This document shows, one piece after another, positions 1 to 13,252 of a stretch of DNA of 64,000 bases. Made by a program: the position numbers and the translations under genes. Numbering within the stretch: position 1 is the first letter of the stretch; every line of letters begins with the position of its first letter. Source of the DNA: Campylorhamphus procurvoides (lineage: Eukaryota > Chordata > Aves > Passeriformes > Dendrocolaptidae); assembly GCA_013396655.1 (NCBI GenBank), contig WBMV01002647.1, positions 319,288-383,287 of the forward strand, given 5' to 3'. The notes beneath the pieces were generated by a model. The model was not told where the DNA came from and made no database searches. It saw only the letters and a list, made by a program, of their open reading frames with translations.

Positions 1-3000
1 CATATGCATGAAAACACCTGGAATTGGCTTGACTACTGGCACCCTCTGTTCAAATTATCAGACCTACCAGAGGGTTGTGCCTTTTTTTTTTTTTATTATT
101 TAGGGGGTTTTTTAGGGTTTTTTTTTTGCTTTCCTCTAAACTGATTTTCTCTGTGAGCTGCATATTAGCATTGCAGGTCTTTCCTTTTCCTATTTAATAC
201 TTTTGGCTTAAGATTTCAATAATTCTGTTTTCTAAAGGCAGTATTTGATACACATGGTATTAAAATTGGGATCTCTTCAGTTGTGCATGAAATGAGGAAA
301 GCATTCTCAAAAGAAATGAAAACAGGTGTGTTGCTTGAATGGCAGGTAGATTTGAAGTGTTGTCTCTGCTTGTGAGAGGTCTTTTTGTATTTCTTGTTAC
401 CCAAGCCTTCATTACGTTTCACATCATATTTACAGTATAGTCTTTGTCATTACGGTATAATTTACAAGAAACACATCATGTTATTCTCCACTGAACCCTA
501 ACCAAATACTATTTTTGATTTTAACTTCTTCAGTTTAGTAAAATGATCCTGTCGTTAAATTTTCTGTACATTTTTACAGGGTAGAAATTTTCAGAATAGT
601 GGATATAGGAATAATAATTTTCATCAGAGATTCTGACAAATAAGAGATCTTTCTGTAAATCAAAACAGAAAACTGATCATAGAATCACAAGTTATGGTAG
701 GTCTGCCTTGGAAGAAACAGCATAGCGTTTAAAACTGTTTTCCATTATATTGACTGAATGAAATAAGAATTGTGTTGCCCTTTCAAATATGTGTATGCAC
801 ATGCACAACATGGTTTATCACACTAAGGACTTACACTGAAAGTGTTTACGTTGCTCAACAATGGACAAAATAGAGAAAAATCCCATCTGAAATGACAAAT
901 TGACCATGATAAACTCTTTAATTCTGTGGAGAGCTTCCTTGCTGGGATAGACTTTCAAATAACTAAGATTTATCACTCTGTTACAGTGTATAGTCTACCT
1001 AGACACTGCTATAGTCTACAGAGAGGACTTGATGCCTAAACTCTGGAGTTTTTATCTTGGCTGATAATGTTTACCTTTGCAGCCTGGCTAGGTTACTCAT
1101 ATTTAGTTCATCAATTTTCCAAAGTGTAAGACTAGCACATTGCTCCATTTTCTGATGGATCGTGTTAAAGATTAAAAGGTTTTAAAAGTTTTGTACTCAT
1201 TTTACGTATTATATTTACAGTCACTTTTATTTGCTGCTCTTACAATTACTGAGATTGTTGATCAGATGTAATTGTTAATATAAAAGTTATTTCTGCGCAG
1301 TCCTGTACTTCCTTAGTTGCAGCATTAACTTAGAACATCAGTGACTAGAGGAAAGAAAGCATGGATCCAGGATTATAATTTTGTCAAGCCTAAAGTAAAT
1401 AAAATAGAAATGGTAAAGAAGTAATCCTTTCTAATGACTAGATAGAAGAAAAAGTAAAAAAACAAAGGGCAAAGGCTTCTTAAAATATAGAAGAACAGTA
1501 CAGTACCTTATTCTAGGTATATATCTAGTTATATATTTAGGGTGACATAGATTTCCAAATTTTATGGATTCATAGAACTTGTAATTCAGCCACACTTGCC
1601 AATTTAATTTCTTGTTTGAAAAAATTCACCGTAAACTTTCTCCAGGATGGGGATATGTTACTTACCCCCCCCCCCCCCCCCAAATACTCCTGTCTTTGTC
1701 TCAGGTAGTTGCTTCTTCCAGCATACTGGCATTGAGCATTTATCCTGCAGAAACAAGTAAAGTGTGTTGCCAGGAGATTATTTGTTTTTGTTCCCTTTTG
1801 CTGTGTACTGTGGTCATACTGAGCACATGCCCTGCTCTGGTCCTAACTGCATCTAAGTGACTTACTGTAACATTATATTGCTGATGGCTTCATTCTGTAA
1901 CACAAATCTAGTTGTTGATTAAAATAGAAAACAGGGAATCTTTGGCCAATCTTGGCATGTCTCTGATTCTTTTTGATTATCATTTGGCTTCTAACTTGGC
2001 TTCCATTCTGGTGGCATATAATTGGCTATTTTTGGATTCTCATTTGTTAAATTTTAATTCTATTGGCACCAAGTATACAGTGTCCTCTTATTACCTTCAG
2101 TTTGAACTTGATACTTCAAAGCTGCTGACTGCAGTATTACTAACTCTGGTTTTTTGTATGTGAGAATTTTGGGAGTTTTTTTGTGAAAGAAGTGTTCCTA
2201 GTTTGGGCTGGAAGTATTGCTTCACAAGAACTGGGGTCATTGTTCACTGAGCTTTCCATTAATATTTGAATTAATTCTAATTAATAGAACATCTTTCTAA
2301 CCTTTCAGAACTAAAAAAATCTTTCTTCTGTTTCCCCTCCCAACTAAAGTGTTAAATGAATCTTTCCTACGTATTTTGTTTCTAGAAAAACTGAAGCAGA
2401 CAAGCAGAATGGGTGTTTTGCTGCTTTTGTAAAGTCAGCTTTGGCTATGAGTACAGTAATATGGGGAGTAGGGTGTTGAGGTTCAAGTCAGTCCTGCTCA
2501 TTGCAGTACAGGTTATGCTTTGTGAACATCGTGAATTGTATCAAAATGGAGAAGAATTGTACTCCTCAGTCATGGTATCAGCAGAGAGCCTCAAACAGCA
2601 GGATAACAGTTTCTTTTTTTTCCTGTTATTTGCCTGCTATAAGTGAACTTGATTGGTCAACCAATAGGTTAAGTACAGTTTGTTTGTCTAAAATTTAGAC
2701 TTTAGCTGTAAATTTGGTGCAAAATTGTTATTCATCATTTAAAAATTCACTTTAAAAATCTGAATATAACAAATGTTCTTTGAAAGAAATTTATCATCCA
2801 TCACTCTTGAATTTTCTAATTAGGTTTTTCCTAAAATAAGACTATTTCATTTCAGTTGCAGAAACAAAAAAACAAACAAACAAAAAAACCAAAACCAAAA
2901 CAGCACTTAGTCTTATCTAAGTCAACTAAACTAATTTTTTTAATACTGGCTGCTATGTTATTGATTAAATTCCATTTCCCTTGATGGAGAGAGATGAATC

Positions 3001-6000
3001 TGAAAGCAGTGGGGAATGACTGGAAGTTTATATCATGCATCCATAAATTTAGGTTTGCATCTCATTTTCATAATTCAGCTTTGGTACTAGTGTAGTGAAT
3101 CTAGAACTTATTTTCTCTGCATTTTCCTGTTAAGTTTGGAAATCTCGGCTGTTACTTAAAGGGGTACCCTAATTACTTTTGTTTTTATGAAGTTGGCATG
3201 ATATCTGACAGTATGTGAAATATTATTTGCTGTATGCATCTTCTCTGTACTTTGTGAAGCACTCCATTGTGCAGAGTGTCAAATACCTGGAAAGCATTGG
3301 AAGGATGCTTTGAATTGGAATGTGTTCTTGGGTTTGTTGTGGTTTTAGTCTGGTGTATCTGGTTATCCTAAACTGTACAGCTTCTCAGTAATTGCTGTTT
3401 AGGGGTCAGTATAGTCAAAGTTTTCAGTAAGCAGCTTGGACATACGATTTTGTTGTATGACTAGTTCTCCTTTTTCAGCCTTCATCTGCTTTTTGGTCTA
3501 AAAGCAGTGGCCACAGGGATGTGAAAGGGGACATCCTACTATGTTTGTGTTAGTCTTTCATCTTCACCTTTTTCCTGCATACACAGAAATTTAAGGGCTG
3601 TTATTCAGTCCCAGTCATTTTGCCAATGGCCATTCCAGTGCCTTGGGTCCCAAAGTTGCATTTCTGGAGACATGACAAGCACTTTTAACGTATTGGGGTA
3701 AATATTATTGTTACAGAGGCAAAGGCATCTTTAATTATATAGCAAATCTTTAGAATGGTTTTTAAGTATTTTAATATGAATCCCAGTTATAGATACAGGA
3801 ATTATATATATTATATAAAATATATAAATATAGCAGTGGTATACTGAGAGAATCTATGAAAGCAGCTTTTATTGTATTGTAACATAAAGTAGGAGTGAAC
3901 AAATTGGAACAGTATTTGATGTGTTAAAAATGGCTGGCATAAGTCAATCTTCGAGAACGATTGTGTCATATTTATTAAAACACCAAGTTAGGTGAATAGT
4001 CTTTTTTCCCTGGTTCCCTACTCCAGGTGCACCTTATCCTCTTATGGAGTAAACTTTCTTTCAATGTAGGTTTCAGCTGTGCATTTCACTTTTCAGCTAA
4101 TACTGGTTTTTTTTAAATAAACTCCACAGTGTCCTATCCATTTCCCATTGTTTCTGACATACCTTAATTTGTTTGGTTGAACTATAGTTTAATTTAAGCT
4201 ATTTTGCTGACTACTGGAAACTCATCTGGTGAAACATTAATAAAGTACATTTATAACTCCTATCCCTTTACTTTCCAACATGTAATAAACTTTGTGAATG
4301 TCTCTTGGGAAATAATGTGAGCGAAGTGGATATGTCAGCTTACAATTTACAATCAGTTATTAATTCTATATTGTTGAAGCATTATTGATGAATATGTTTC
4401 CTTGCATTTCATGGTTTTGTCACTGAAAATAAACATATATAATTATATGTGTAAAATGGGCTACTTGACTTTTGTCTCTGACCCTGGGGTTATGTTTATG
4501 CTGTTTAAAATGCTACTGGCTTTCATCTGTGAGGTGGAACCTTTGCCCGAGACTAATTAGAAATCTAAATTATACAGATGGTACCAGGACATCATGTAGC
4601 TGAACTGGATGACTGTTTTAAGGAACAAAATTAAAGTGAATCCATTCTTGTGTGACTTTTTTAAAGTGATCTGTCTTTTCCTCCAACCATATCTGTGTTA
4701 CCTAAACCACCTCCAGCTACTGAGAGCAGCTTTTAATGTGCTTTTAATATATTTATGTATTGTAGGCTCAAATCTGGCATTCGGGGCCAAAAAATAATAT
4801 AAAAATATTAAACCCATAACTGATCCAAATAACAGATTATATTATTACTTCAGACATGGATAATAGATTTTAAAAGCTGCATTAAACTAATCCAAAAAGT
4901 ATTATAAATATATTTACTGTTTAATAAGATGGTCTTCCACCATCCAAGATGGCCATCCCACATAATACTGTTGGGAAACTGTCATTGCGCGTTGGGGAAA
5001 CAAGGTAGATGTATCACCTTTGAAGAGTAAGAACCTGTAAAGAGATGTGCGTGCACATGCATATATGTATGTGTTTATTATATACCCTTTTAAACTGTTT
5101 AAGGAAAAAGCAAATCAGAGCAGTAGAAAAGTACTTTTAGCATTTTGTCAAGTGTTTCTTTATCACTTTTATTTAGAATTATGATTTCTAGTGTCTAAAA
5201 CCAGCTTTTCTGGCAATGAATCTTTTACTTATGTTCTTGTTAATAGGGGTAACTGAAGCAAGGTCTGCACCACAGAAATGAGAGGGTATATAATACTTAG
5301 TGGATACTATGACTAAGGTTACTCATTTTCCATGCTTGTATTGTTCTTGTTCTGTAGGAACTGTTGCGTAGTACCAATTCAGTGCAAGGGGAACACAGCA
5401 ATCTTATGAATGCCGTAGGTAAAATGTCTGTTAAAAGTATTTGAGTATTATACAAGGATGCAACCACACACTATCAAAACCCATATTGTAGCCCTGGGAA
5501 ATTTTGTTTGTGTAAAATATGATCTTGGTAAACTGCTCACTTCATTGCATTATCATTTTTATCTTGGTAAGAGATGACAAATATATTTGGTACCTGGTTG
5601 AGTAGACTTTCATGACATCTTTGCAAGGCTGGACTAATGACTTCAATTTTGAGGGAGTTACTGCATTGAAAAAAATAACTGTTAAAGAGTGATAAGTCTG
5701 ATACTGAACAGTCAGGGACTGAAATGTGCTCAAAAATAGATAAAAAGAAGTCATTTTTGCAACTGCTTAGACTGTGCTTGAAATCAGTAGTTTTGTATAT
5801 GGATGACTGGAAATGAAATATCAACCTTGTAATTATGCATACAAACACAGTATCAGCACCCTCTCCACACACACACACCCCCATTCCCAAAGTGTATTTT
5901 TAACATCACTCCCCATAATTTAAGATTGATTTTGCTATTATATAACGCCTTGGTGCGTCATGTATTATTGTGATGGTGTGATGCTTCATGGATTGTCTGT

Positions 6001-9000
6001 TTTACAACCCCAGACTTTTTTCTAGTTTGTTACAGTAGAAGCTGTTAATAATAAAATTGTCTGCACTGTGTCAGTGTGCCACACATAATCTTCAGAGTTT
6101 TGATCTTTACTACTCTGGAAACAATTTTTATTTTGCAATGTACTTTTTTGTTGTTGCATTTTTTCCACTTAATTTTTCACTTTTGCATACTGAAATGTTC
6201 CTTTATAAAAAGCAGGTGGCATTACAATCAATAATATTACCTCTATATGATGGACTGAACTGTGGCGTTATATAATACCAAAATTTTTAAATCATATCCA
6301 TCATATGTGAATAGAGAAGTGCATATTCAGAACTCTCTTCAAAATACCACCGTGTAGCTTTTGGTTTTCATGTGGTACCATACATGTGCGTGTTACCAAG
6401 CTGTTCAGTTTGATTTTTAGAGCTTTCTTTCCCAGTTTTCTACAGTAGTTTACCATTGTTGCATATATGCTGTGATGCTGTAACTTCTTCTTTCGGTGTT
6501 AAATTTCACAACTGTAGTTCCAGTGGGAGGTAACCTTCTTTTCTCAATGTCTCATCTGCCATATGTGCTTTGGCCTTTAAATCCCATCTCCTTCACTATA
6601 TTTGTTTTCCTTGTGGAATGGGAATAGCTTCTTTACAGACACCCACCCCCACCTTTTTTTCTTTCTTTTCAAAATTGCAAATGAGGAATCAATCTAATTT
6701 ACAGCAGTAATAAGCTGAAAAAGTTACTAATTAGGAAAGCTAAGGTAATAGTCTTTCTCACACTACAATATATTTTACAACAGTGAAATGGTTCAGCATG
6801 TGGATAAACATATGATAGTAGCCTGTCTCAATCTCCCTGGTTGCTTTTTTTTTTTAAGGAAACTGCTTCAGAATCATTTGAACACCCGAGACAGCCCTTA
6901 ATTTTATTGTGAGGCTGATTCCTTTCTGATTCCCCTTTATTAATTTACTATTTACTAGTGTGTAGATTAATTATTAGATAGTGCCGTAAATTACATACAA
7001 GATAAAGTGACAATCTTCCAAAAGAAAGAAGAACGTTCTTAGTTAAAATCATTTCACTCGTTTTATCCAATTCTTGTGACTTCAGTTTCAGGTGGCCCTG
7101 TTCACTGTATTGATGAATTTTTGACAAGTTCCAGAATTTTTATTACCTCTAGAACCCTTTTACTATTATAGTGATTTTTTTTAAATTTCTATAATGGACA
7201 TATGGCATTAGTTCTAGAAAGTTGATGTTTCATTCTTTTTTTTCCTCAAGGAAAACTGTCTTATTTCTGCTTCTCCCCATAAGTATACAGTATTTGTTGG
7301 TACATCTGTTTCTCAGTACTTTCTTTAACTTTTAAAAAGCGTGTGCTTGGGCTTGGAAGAAAGTCGTTGGTATGTGGTCTATATGTATGCACTAGAAAAT
7401 GCATGAATTTGTGAGTATAGGTCATTTTTACTGATCGTTTGTAGAAAACCCTGAATTGAAGTGTAATTACTGAAATATGAATAGAGATTTTACGTAAGTA
7501 ATTAAAACAAAGTATTTCTAGTGGTTTTTCATAGTAAAGAAGATCTGAAAACATTACTCAGGAGAATCAGTACTATAGATCATTTATGAGCAAAATTTCT
7601 GCAGTTAGTAGAACAATTAGAAATATCAATTTATAATATTAATTTAAGTGACAAAAAAATGCAGAAATCTGAATAGTTGCATTAAATGTATACATGCTTT
7701 TCCTTGTTTTACCTTCCATATGCACCATAAAGCAGTTTCAGTTTAACTGCTGACAAAGTGTTTAGGAGAGGTTATGACTCAGCATCTGTTTCAGGACCTA
7801 GCAGGTCTCACTCAGATATTTGAAAGGGATGAGTATTTATTTTTTCAGTTTTGCCCTTTCTTGTAGGGTCTTTCAGTTGCTGCTTTCACAAGTTACGTGT
7901 TTCCCATTAAAGTACTTTTCCTTCACACTTGCCAAGTTAGATGTTTGCCTGAGGCATTTGGCACACAAACAGATAGTTACATATTGGTAATTGCAGTAGG
8001 TACGGATGTGACTTTGTAGAGTGAAGCAGCTGAGGCTGCAATTCAACAAGATTTTCTTTAAAGAAGACAGTTTTCAAAACAGGTCAAGATTATAAATTGA
8101 AGGGCCCTCTCCTTGGTGGGCTGGTTCAGGAAGAACACAACAGTGAGAATAGCGAAGTAACTATACAATATACTTACTCACCCTCCCATATTTGTGGTGG
8201 TGCATGCTCATTTTGCTGCCTGGCTTGTTATTTTCTGTTCTCCTGCTCCCTTTTTTCACCTTGGTTTCTGCTCTTAATCATACCTTGCAGTCCTCTTCCT
8301 GGCTTCAAACTCATGCTTTTGCCTTTTCAACTCCAAGTTGTGTTCATCTTTTTGGGCCGGATCTGCATTAGATTTCAGTGTGAAATGTTTGGTTACAGCA
8401 CACATTGCTTTCATGCAGAACATCTCAATTGCAAATTGGAGCTCACCTACAAGCTGAAGAATAGATGTGACTATTATAAAATTAGGAAGTTAGGATTTTT
8501 CTTGTTTTCTTCCTCAAATTTTTTCCCATGTATATATTTAACCACTGGCATTTCAGAGTAGGATTTGCTAGGTTTAATTTTTAATTCCATTTTTAATTCA
8601 CTTTTTTCATGGGATTGTTTTGTGTTAAGATCATTATACTGCTGGCTGCCATATGAAAGTAGAAAAAAATTTAAAGGCAGCCCAGATACAGCTGTGATTA
8701 ACTAGATGGTTCAGTCCATGATGCTGCTACTTCCAGGTGGTACAAACTTTGCTCACCTGCTGTGAATAAAACAGGTCCAGAATGGCAGTGTGGATGACAG
8801 TATTTTGGAGGATTTCTACTTAATTGAAATGTAAGGGCACATACATCAAGACACCTGAACTGTTCAGAAGGATGGAGAAGTGGTTTGGCTGTTTGTTTTT
8901 TTCATCTCCTTGTAAACTTTTTTCTGCTTGATTACTAGCAGTAACCCAGATGCTATTCTAAACAATCAGATTTAAGTTCAACTTCTGGTCTCTTTGAAGT

Positions 9001-12000
9001 GGTGGGCTGGTTCTGACAAATGATGAAAGGGTTGTTTGGGGAGTTGTGATTTTGTTTGCTTTGGTTGGATTTGTTTGGTTTTGGTTTTGCATTTGTTTTT
9101 TGTAACTGTGACATTTTAAATGGATACAAATCACTTTTTATTAATGTGGTGATTTTGTTTCTGTTTCAGCTTATTTGATATTCTAATGTGACTGAATCTT
9201 TTGTTATTCAGACTTGCTAGGCAATATGTGAACTAAAGCACCATATGTTTGGGGCTCTAATGAAATGGTTTTAATTATTTCGTTAGTGTGACTGCACTGA
9301 AGAAAAGGTATTAAGATTGCATCATCTTGCTCTTCTGCACAGATCAGCTGAAGCAGGTTAATGTTGGATTCCTGTGTTTGGAGATAGCTAAAAAGCCTTA
9401 GCAGATCAGAATGCTTTGACTTTGCTTTTCTGCTTTACCGGTTTCTACCCACATGCTTGCTCAAATCTAATATTAGGAGCTGAAAAACTTGTTTCTGAAT
9501 TTTCATTTCATTCCTGGATTTGAGATACCTGCAAGTATCTGAAAACTGTGTGCCAACACTGCAGGGTATAGAAATAGGTGTTTTTGATCCCTTTGAATGT
9601 AGGTGGATGGTGAAAATAGTGAAAATTTGGAGCTTTATGGCAGGCATAATTAGCATTCTGTTTTGTGTGGGGATACCTACACTGGCCTTCCCTAGGTGGA
9701 AACAGTGTTTGGCATTTTGGTTTTTCAAGTTTCCTTAAAACTTTTCTCTACCCCTATATTTCATTTGAGGGAAATGCATGGTCAGTGAACTAAGGGAAAT
9801 CTAGTTGGGGAGTCAGGACCTCATGGAGTGCTGTGTGTGGAGTGCACCATCTGCTTGGAGTAGCTGGAGTGCGTACCCTGGAACCAGGACTGCAGGGTGT
9901 ACCCCAGTGCACCCTCAAAAGGCTGCCCTGCAGATCAGCTTCTAGCATGGGTTGCTGAAAGAACCTACTGCTTACAGATAGCTCCTGTTGAGGGGATTGC
10001 TATCAGGGTCATTTAGCAGAAAATCTTGAATAATGCAGCTGACTAAGAGAAGGTCTTTCCTCCTGATAGTTATATGTATGAAACCTTGTGGGGTGATTTA
10101 ATACTTGCCTATTGAACTAACTTAAGATTTTGGCCTTCCAGACACACCAAAATAAAGCAATGCATGCTGTGACATTTGCTGACATGGAAGTTCAAAGAAC
10201 TTTCTGAACTGGCACAGTCAAGTAGGGCTTCAAAACAGTTGTCATGCGGAGTATTTTTCTAAGGATTTTGATTTCCTTGCAGAGGAAGAATTTAAAGGAA
10301 ATTACTTCAGACTAATGTGTTTTATAGTGGGAATAAATTAATGACTTGGTGTTCCTTGAAAATCTCCCTCTCCATTTTTCAATCTTCTTTCTCCTGATAG
10401 AGAAAGCCACAGTTCAAAATACACATTGCTGACTGGGAAGATCATCAAGTTGAAATGACATTCCTCTTGACTTTAAGCTAATCAGTTTATCATTGATTAT
10501 TTTAATGTGCCTTTTATCTTAGGCTTCAAGTGGGTAAATCAGTTCATCACACTAAGAAAACTGAGCTAGAAAATATTTTAAATAGAAACCACTCAACTGA
10601 AGAATTCCATGGTTAATAATTCTGAAATATGTTTATGTATAGCAAAGATAGGAGTCCCTATAGAGATCTCGTCTATCACCTGTGAACATAAGTAGTTAGA
10701 TATTTCTTACTCAAATTGTATTAGCAGAATTTCATTAGTGGCAGCATCAGAACTTAAGGCAAGAAGTAATAATGCATAATGAATAGATCACATCAGGCAC
10801 TCCAAATTCAGTGATTGATAATTCAGACACAGTTTTTGCTTGCATTTAATCTTTTGCTTGTCAGAACCTTGCCTGTGTGAGAATTGTCTTTTGGACCTCC
10901 TTAAAGGCTTAGTTTACCCAGATGAAAGGTCAGAGCAGACAATATCAGTGCTAAGGCTTTTATGCATCTGTCCCCATCTGACTGCACAGAAAAATTACTA
11001 AACTTCTAGGGTATATCATGTCAGCATTTGTACAGACCATGTAGGTCTGATAACTCTTACCCTTTTTTCCATGTTGACTGCTCAGAGATTTTTCATAACT
11101 ATGGTGCGTTTGTAACTCTTTGTCCTAAGGAATGTGGTTTACTCTAATCCATAAATCAGTAGCAGTTCAGTCCAAAAGTAAATTACCATCTTTTCCACAA
11201 AACAACAACAACAAAGAAACCATAATTAATTTTTGCAGCAAGTTTAAGGAACTAGACTATCATTCAAGATTATTTTTTTCTAAAAAGTGTATTTAAAAAC
11301 ACAGAAATGTATAGGATCTCCTCTGCCTAAAGGAATATGTTGTTGTTCCCTCCAGTCTGAACAGCCAAGGGACAGAAATTGATCCAGAAGATAAATCTTG
11401 TTTGATGGTCCTCTAGGGCTCTTTGTTGTAACACATAGCTTTCACAGTAGCTTAAAAGATCCCTTCATGCTCTCTAAAGGGATGGTTACAAATAGCCTCA
11501 TGTGTAGAATAATAGAGTGCTAAAATCTGTGATAATGAGTGAGAATACAGTAATGAAATTACTGGATACAGTTGGAGTTTTGTGATGGCTTTTGTAAGCA
11601 TACAGGTTCCATTGTAGCTTTCCTTTTTTCTCACTGTGATGTCAGTGTCTTTATAAGCACACGGGCTGAGCTGTCTCAAGATAAGTAATAGATTGTCCTT
11701 GTGACCATTCTGTCAAAAGGTTATGCTGCTACAGAGGAGAGCACAGATTACAACCAGATTAAAATGTTAAGAGTCATAGTTGAAATATACCCTATAACAG
11801 CAAATTTTTTTGCGTTTACCTGTAAAACAACAATATGCTACTAGTAAGTGGAATTTTTTTGCTCCTTACAAAGCTGAAAGTAGTTTAATGCTTGTTACTG
11901 CAATACAGTCACTTGGTTATCACCTGTTCTTCAAGTTCTGGGATATCTGTCTGAAATTTCCTCCTCCTGCTCATTTCATCAGTTCCTTCCTAATAAGTAT

Positions 12001-12100
12001 CAATTCCGAGACCTCTCCTGCTGAATATTCAATTTGTGTTCCTTTTCCACCTGTATTCTCTGGATTTGCCTTTGCAAAATGAAGGAGTTTTGTCTTTCAG
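1..12100 (+). other. ATF7IP: ATF7IP intron (3' part), no confident coding exon
   Basis: AT-rich sequence with many stops in all frames. The longest reading frame (8097-8561) is rich in Phe, Cys and Leu and looks like chance. I did not find the residues that precede the SUMO-interacting-motif exon in the human protein, so the whole stretch is read as one intron whose donor lies before the window. It contains a 17-base poly-C run (1665-1681), A- and T-rich tracts, a short CA tract near 5865-5878, and one 61-bp segment with good splice signals (5358-5418) described under findings. A weak CR1-like scrap may lie near 676-712. Nothing else was recognised. Confidence 0.75.
1665..1681 (+). repeat. 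poly-C tract of 17 bases
   Basis: Uninterrupted run of 17 cytosines in an AT-rich intron. The opposite strand is G17 and could form a quadruplex. The count may be affected by sequencing error. Confidence 0.85.
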
Positions 12101-12179
12101 AGCGGGAAGGTCACAGGAAGTGAATCAGGAGGTGTTATTGATCTTACACTGGATGAAGAGGATGATGGCTCTTCTCAAG
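12101..12179 (+). CDS. ATF7IP: ATF7IP coding exon: SUMO-interacting motif
   Basis: 79-nt exon with a pyrimidine-rich acceptor (tgtctttcag) and a GTAGGT donor. It starts at a codon boundary and ends with one extra base. It encodes 26 residues containing the motif GGVIDLTLDEEDDG. The hydrophobic V-I-D-L-T core followed by acidic residues is the known SUMO-interacting motif of ATF7IP/MCAF1, which recruits it to SUMO-modified partners such as MBD1 or transcription factors. The human counterpart is very similar (VIDLTMDDEE, from memory). The residue before the glycine is serine here; I recall cysteine in human. The frame joins exactly to the next exon. Confidence 0.93.
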
Positions 12180-13111
12180 GTAGGTGGAAAATATTTTTTC
12201 TAGCTGCAGGGGTAATTGAGCTGCAAGTATTATTTTATCATGTGAATGACAGAAAGAATTAGTTTCTGTTTCTGCTTAGTGAATTTTTTCCCTGGTGTTT
12301 CAGTTAAATAGGGCTGCTGTTAAATAGGCGTTCAATAAAAGGAATTTTACTTTGGGTCTCTTAAGATTTTTACTTTTCCCTTAATTTAAGCATTGTTGCT
12401 ATCTATGCTTAAATCTGTTATGCTTGGGCGAGTAATTTGAGGCATTTGAATTCTTGATATTTTAGAAAATTCTTCTAGATGTATGGCTTTTCTCTGTTTC
12501 CTGATTAAAGACCTTTTAATTATACAGTTGGTATTCAAGCATTAGATTATTACAGCTTCTGATCTTTTATTTAACTAAAACACTTTGTGTGCAAGGGTTT
12601 AAAGACAAAATTCAAATCTGTTGTTTGCTTTAGGACTGTATGCCAAGATCAGAGTAAATATAGTTGTGTTCTTGTATCCTTTAGCAGTTTGGATGCACTT
12701 CATCTTTTAAAAGAATACACTTGTTTTGTAAGTCTTCTGTGAATGTAGGCAGATCTAATTATAGCTAGCTTTGGATTAGTGAAGAATTATAGTACTTCAG
12801 AGAAGAAATAAGAGTCTGTACTAAAGACCATGTATTGCGCTGCCATCTTCATTGAAAAAAACTATATTTCTACTATTGGAGATAAAATTTTCATTCTGTG
12901 TGGTCTCTAAATGCACATCCCTGCACTGCATGAAGTCCAGCCACCAAGAACTTTGATTTCTCTGGACAACCTCGACAGTTATTTGTCCCACTAGTGCTGT
13001 TCAGGTTCTACACAAACATAATAGCTTGACTTGCTTTGTATTTATATTACACAAATGTAGAAAAACATCGGCACATGGTACCATTTCTTTCAGTGAGGAA
13101 AGAAATCAGTG

Positions 13112-13252
13112 TCATAGAACAGTTTGGATTGGATGGGACCTTAAAGGTCATCTCGTTCCAACCCCCCTGCCATGGGTGTGAACACCTTCCACTAGACTGG
13201 GTTGGTCAGAGCCCCATCCAACCTGGCCTTGAACACTTCCATGTGATCCTGT
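13112..13252 (-). mobile_element. CR1 LINE 3' fragment
   Basis: Plus-strand sequence shows the reverse complement of the avian CR1 3' end: tcatagaacagtttggattgg, then gggaccttaaaggtcatc, ttccaacccccctgccatgg and ccatccaacctggccttgaa. These are hallmark CR1 strings. It is truncated at the 5' end as usual and lies in the ATF7IP intron, opposite to the gene. Confidence 0.9.

Noticed and set aside
560..640. Possible terminal exon: acceptor tgtacatttttacag followed by an Asn-rich open stretch ending in TGA
   Set aside because: The acceptor looks good, but the encoded NSGYRNNNFHQRF-type peptide matches nothing in ATF7IP that I recall, and AT-rich sequence gives Asn-rich peptides by chance.
676..712. 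Possible CR1 scrap (atcatagaatcacaagttat)
   Set aside because: Only the first 15 or so bases resemble the CR1 terminal repeat; the rest is too diverged to call.
8097..8561. Longest open frame (154 codons) in the first intron
   Set aside because: It lacks an ATG at its first codon, is dominated by Phe, Cys, Leu and Ser as expected from T-rich sequence, has no domain I recognise and no matching splice pattern.
10281..10330. Exon-like segment after an acceptor ttccttgcag
   Set aside because: There is no convincing donor, stops appear in two frames, and no similarity to ATF7IP residues is seen.
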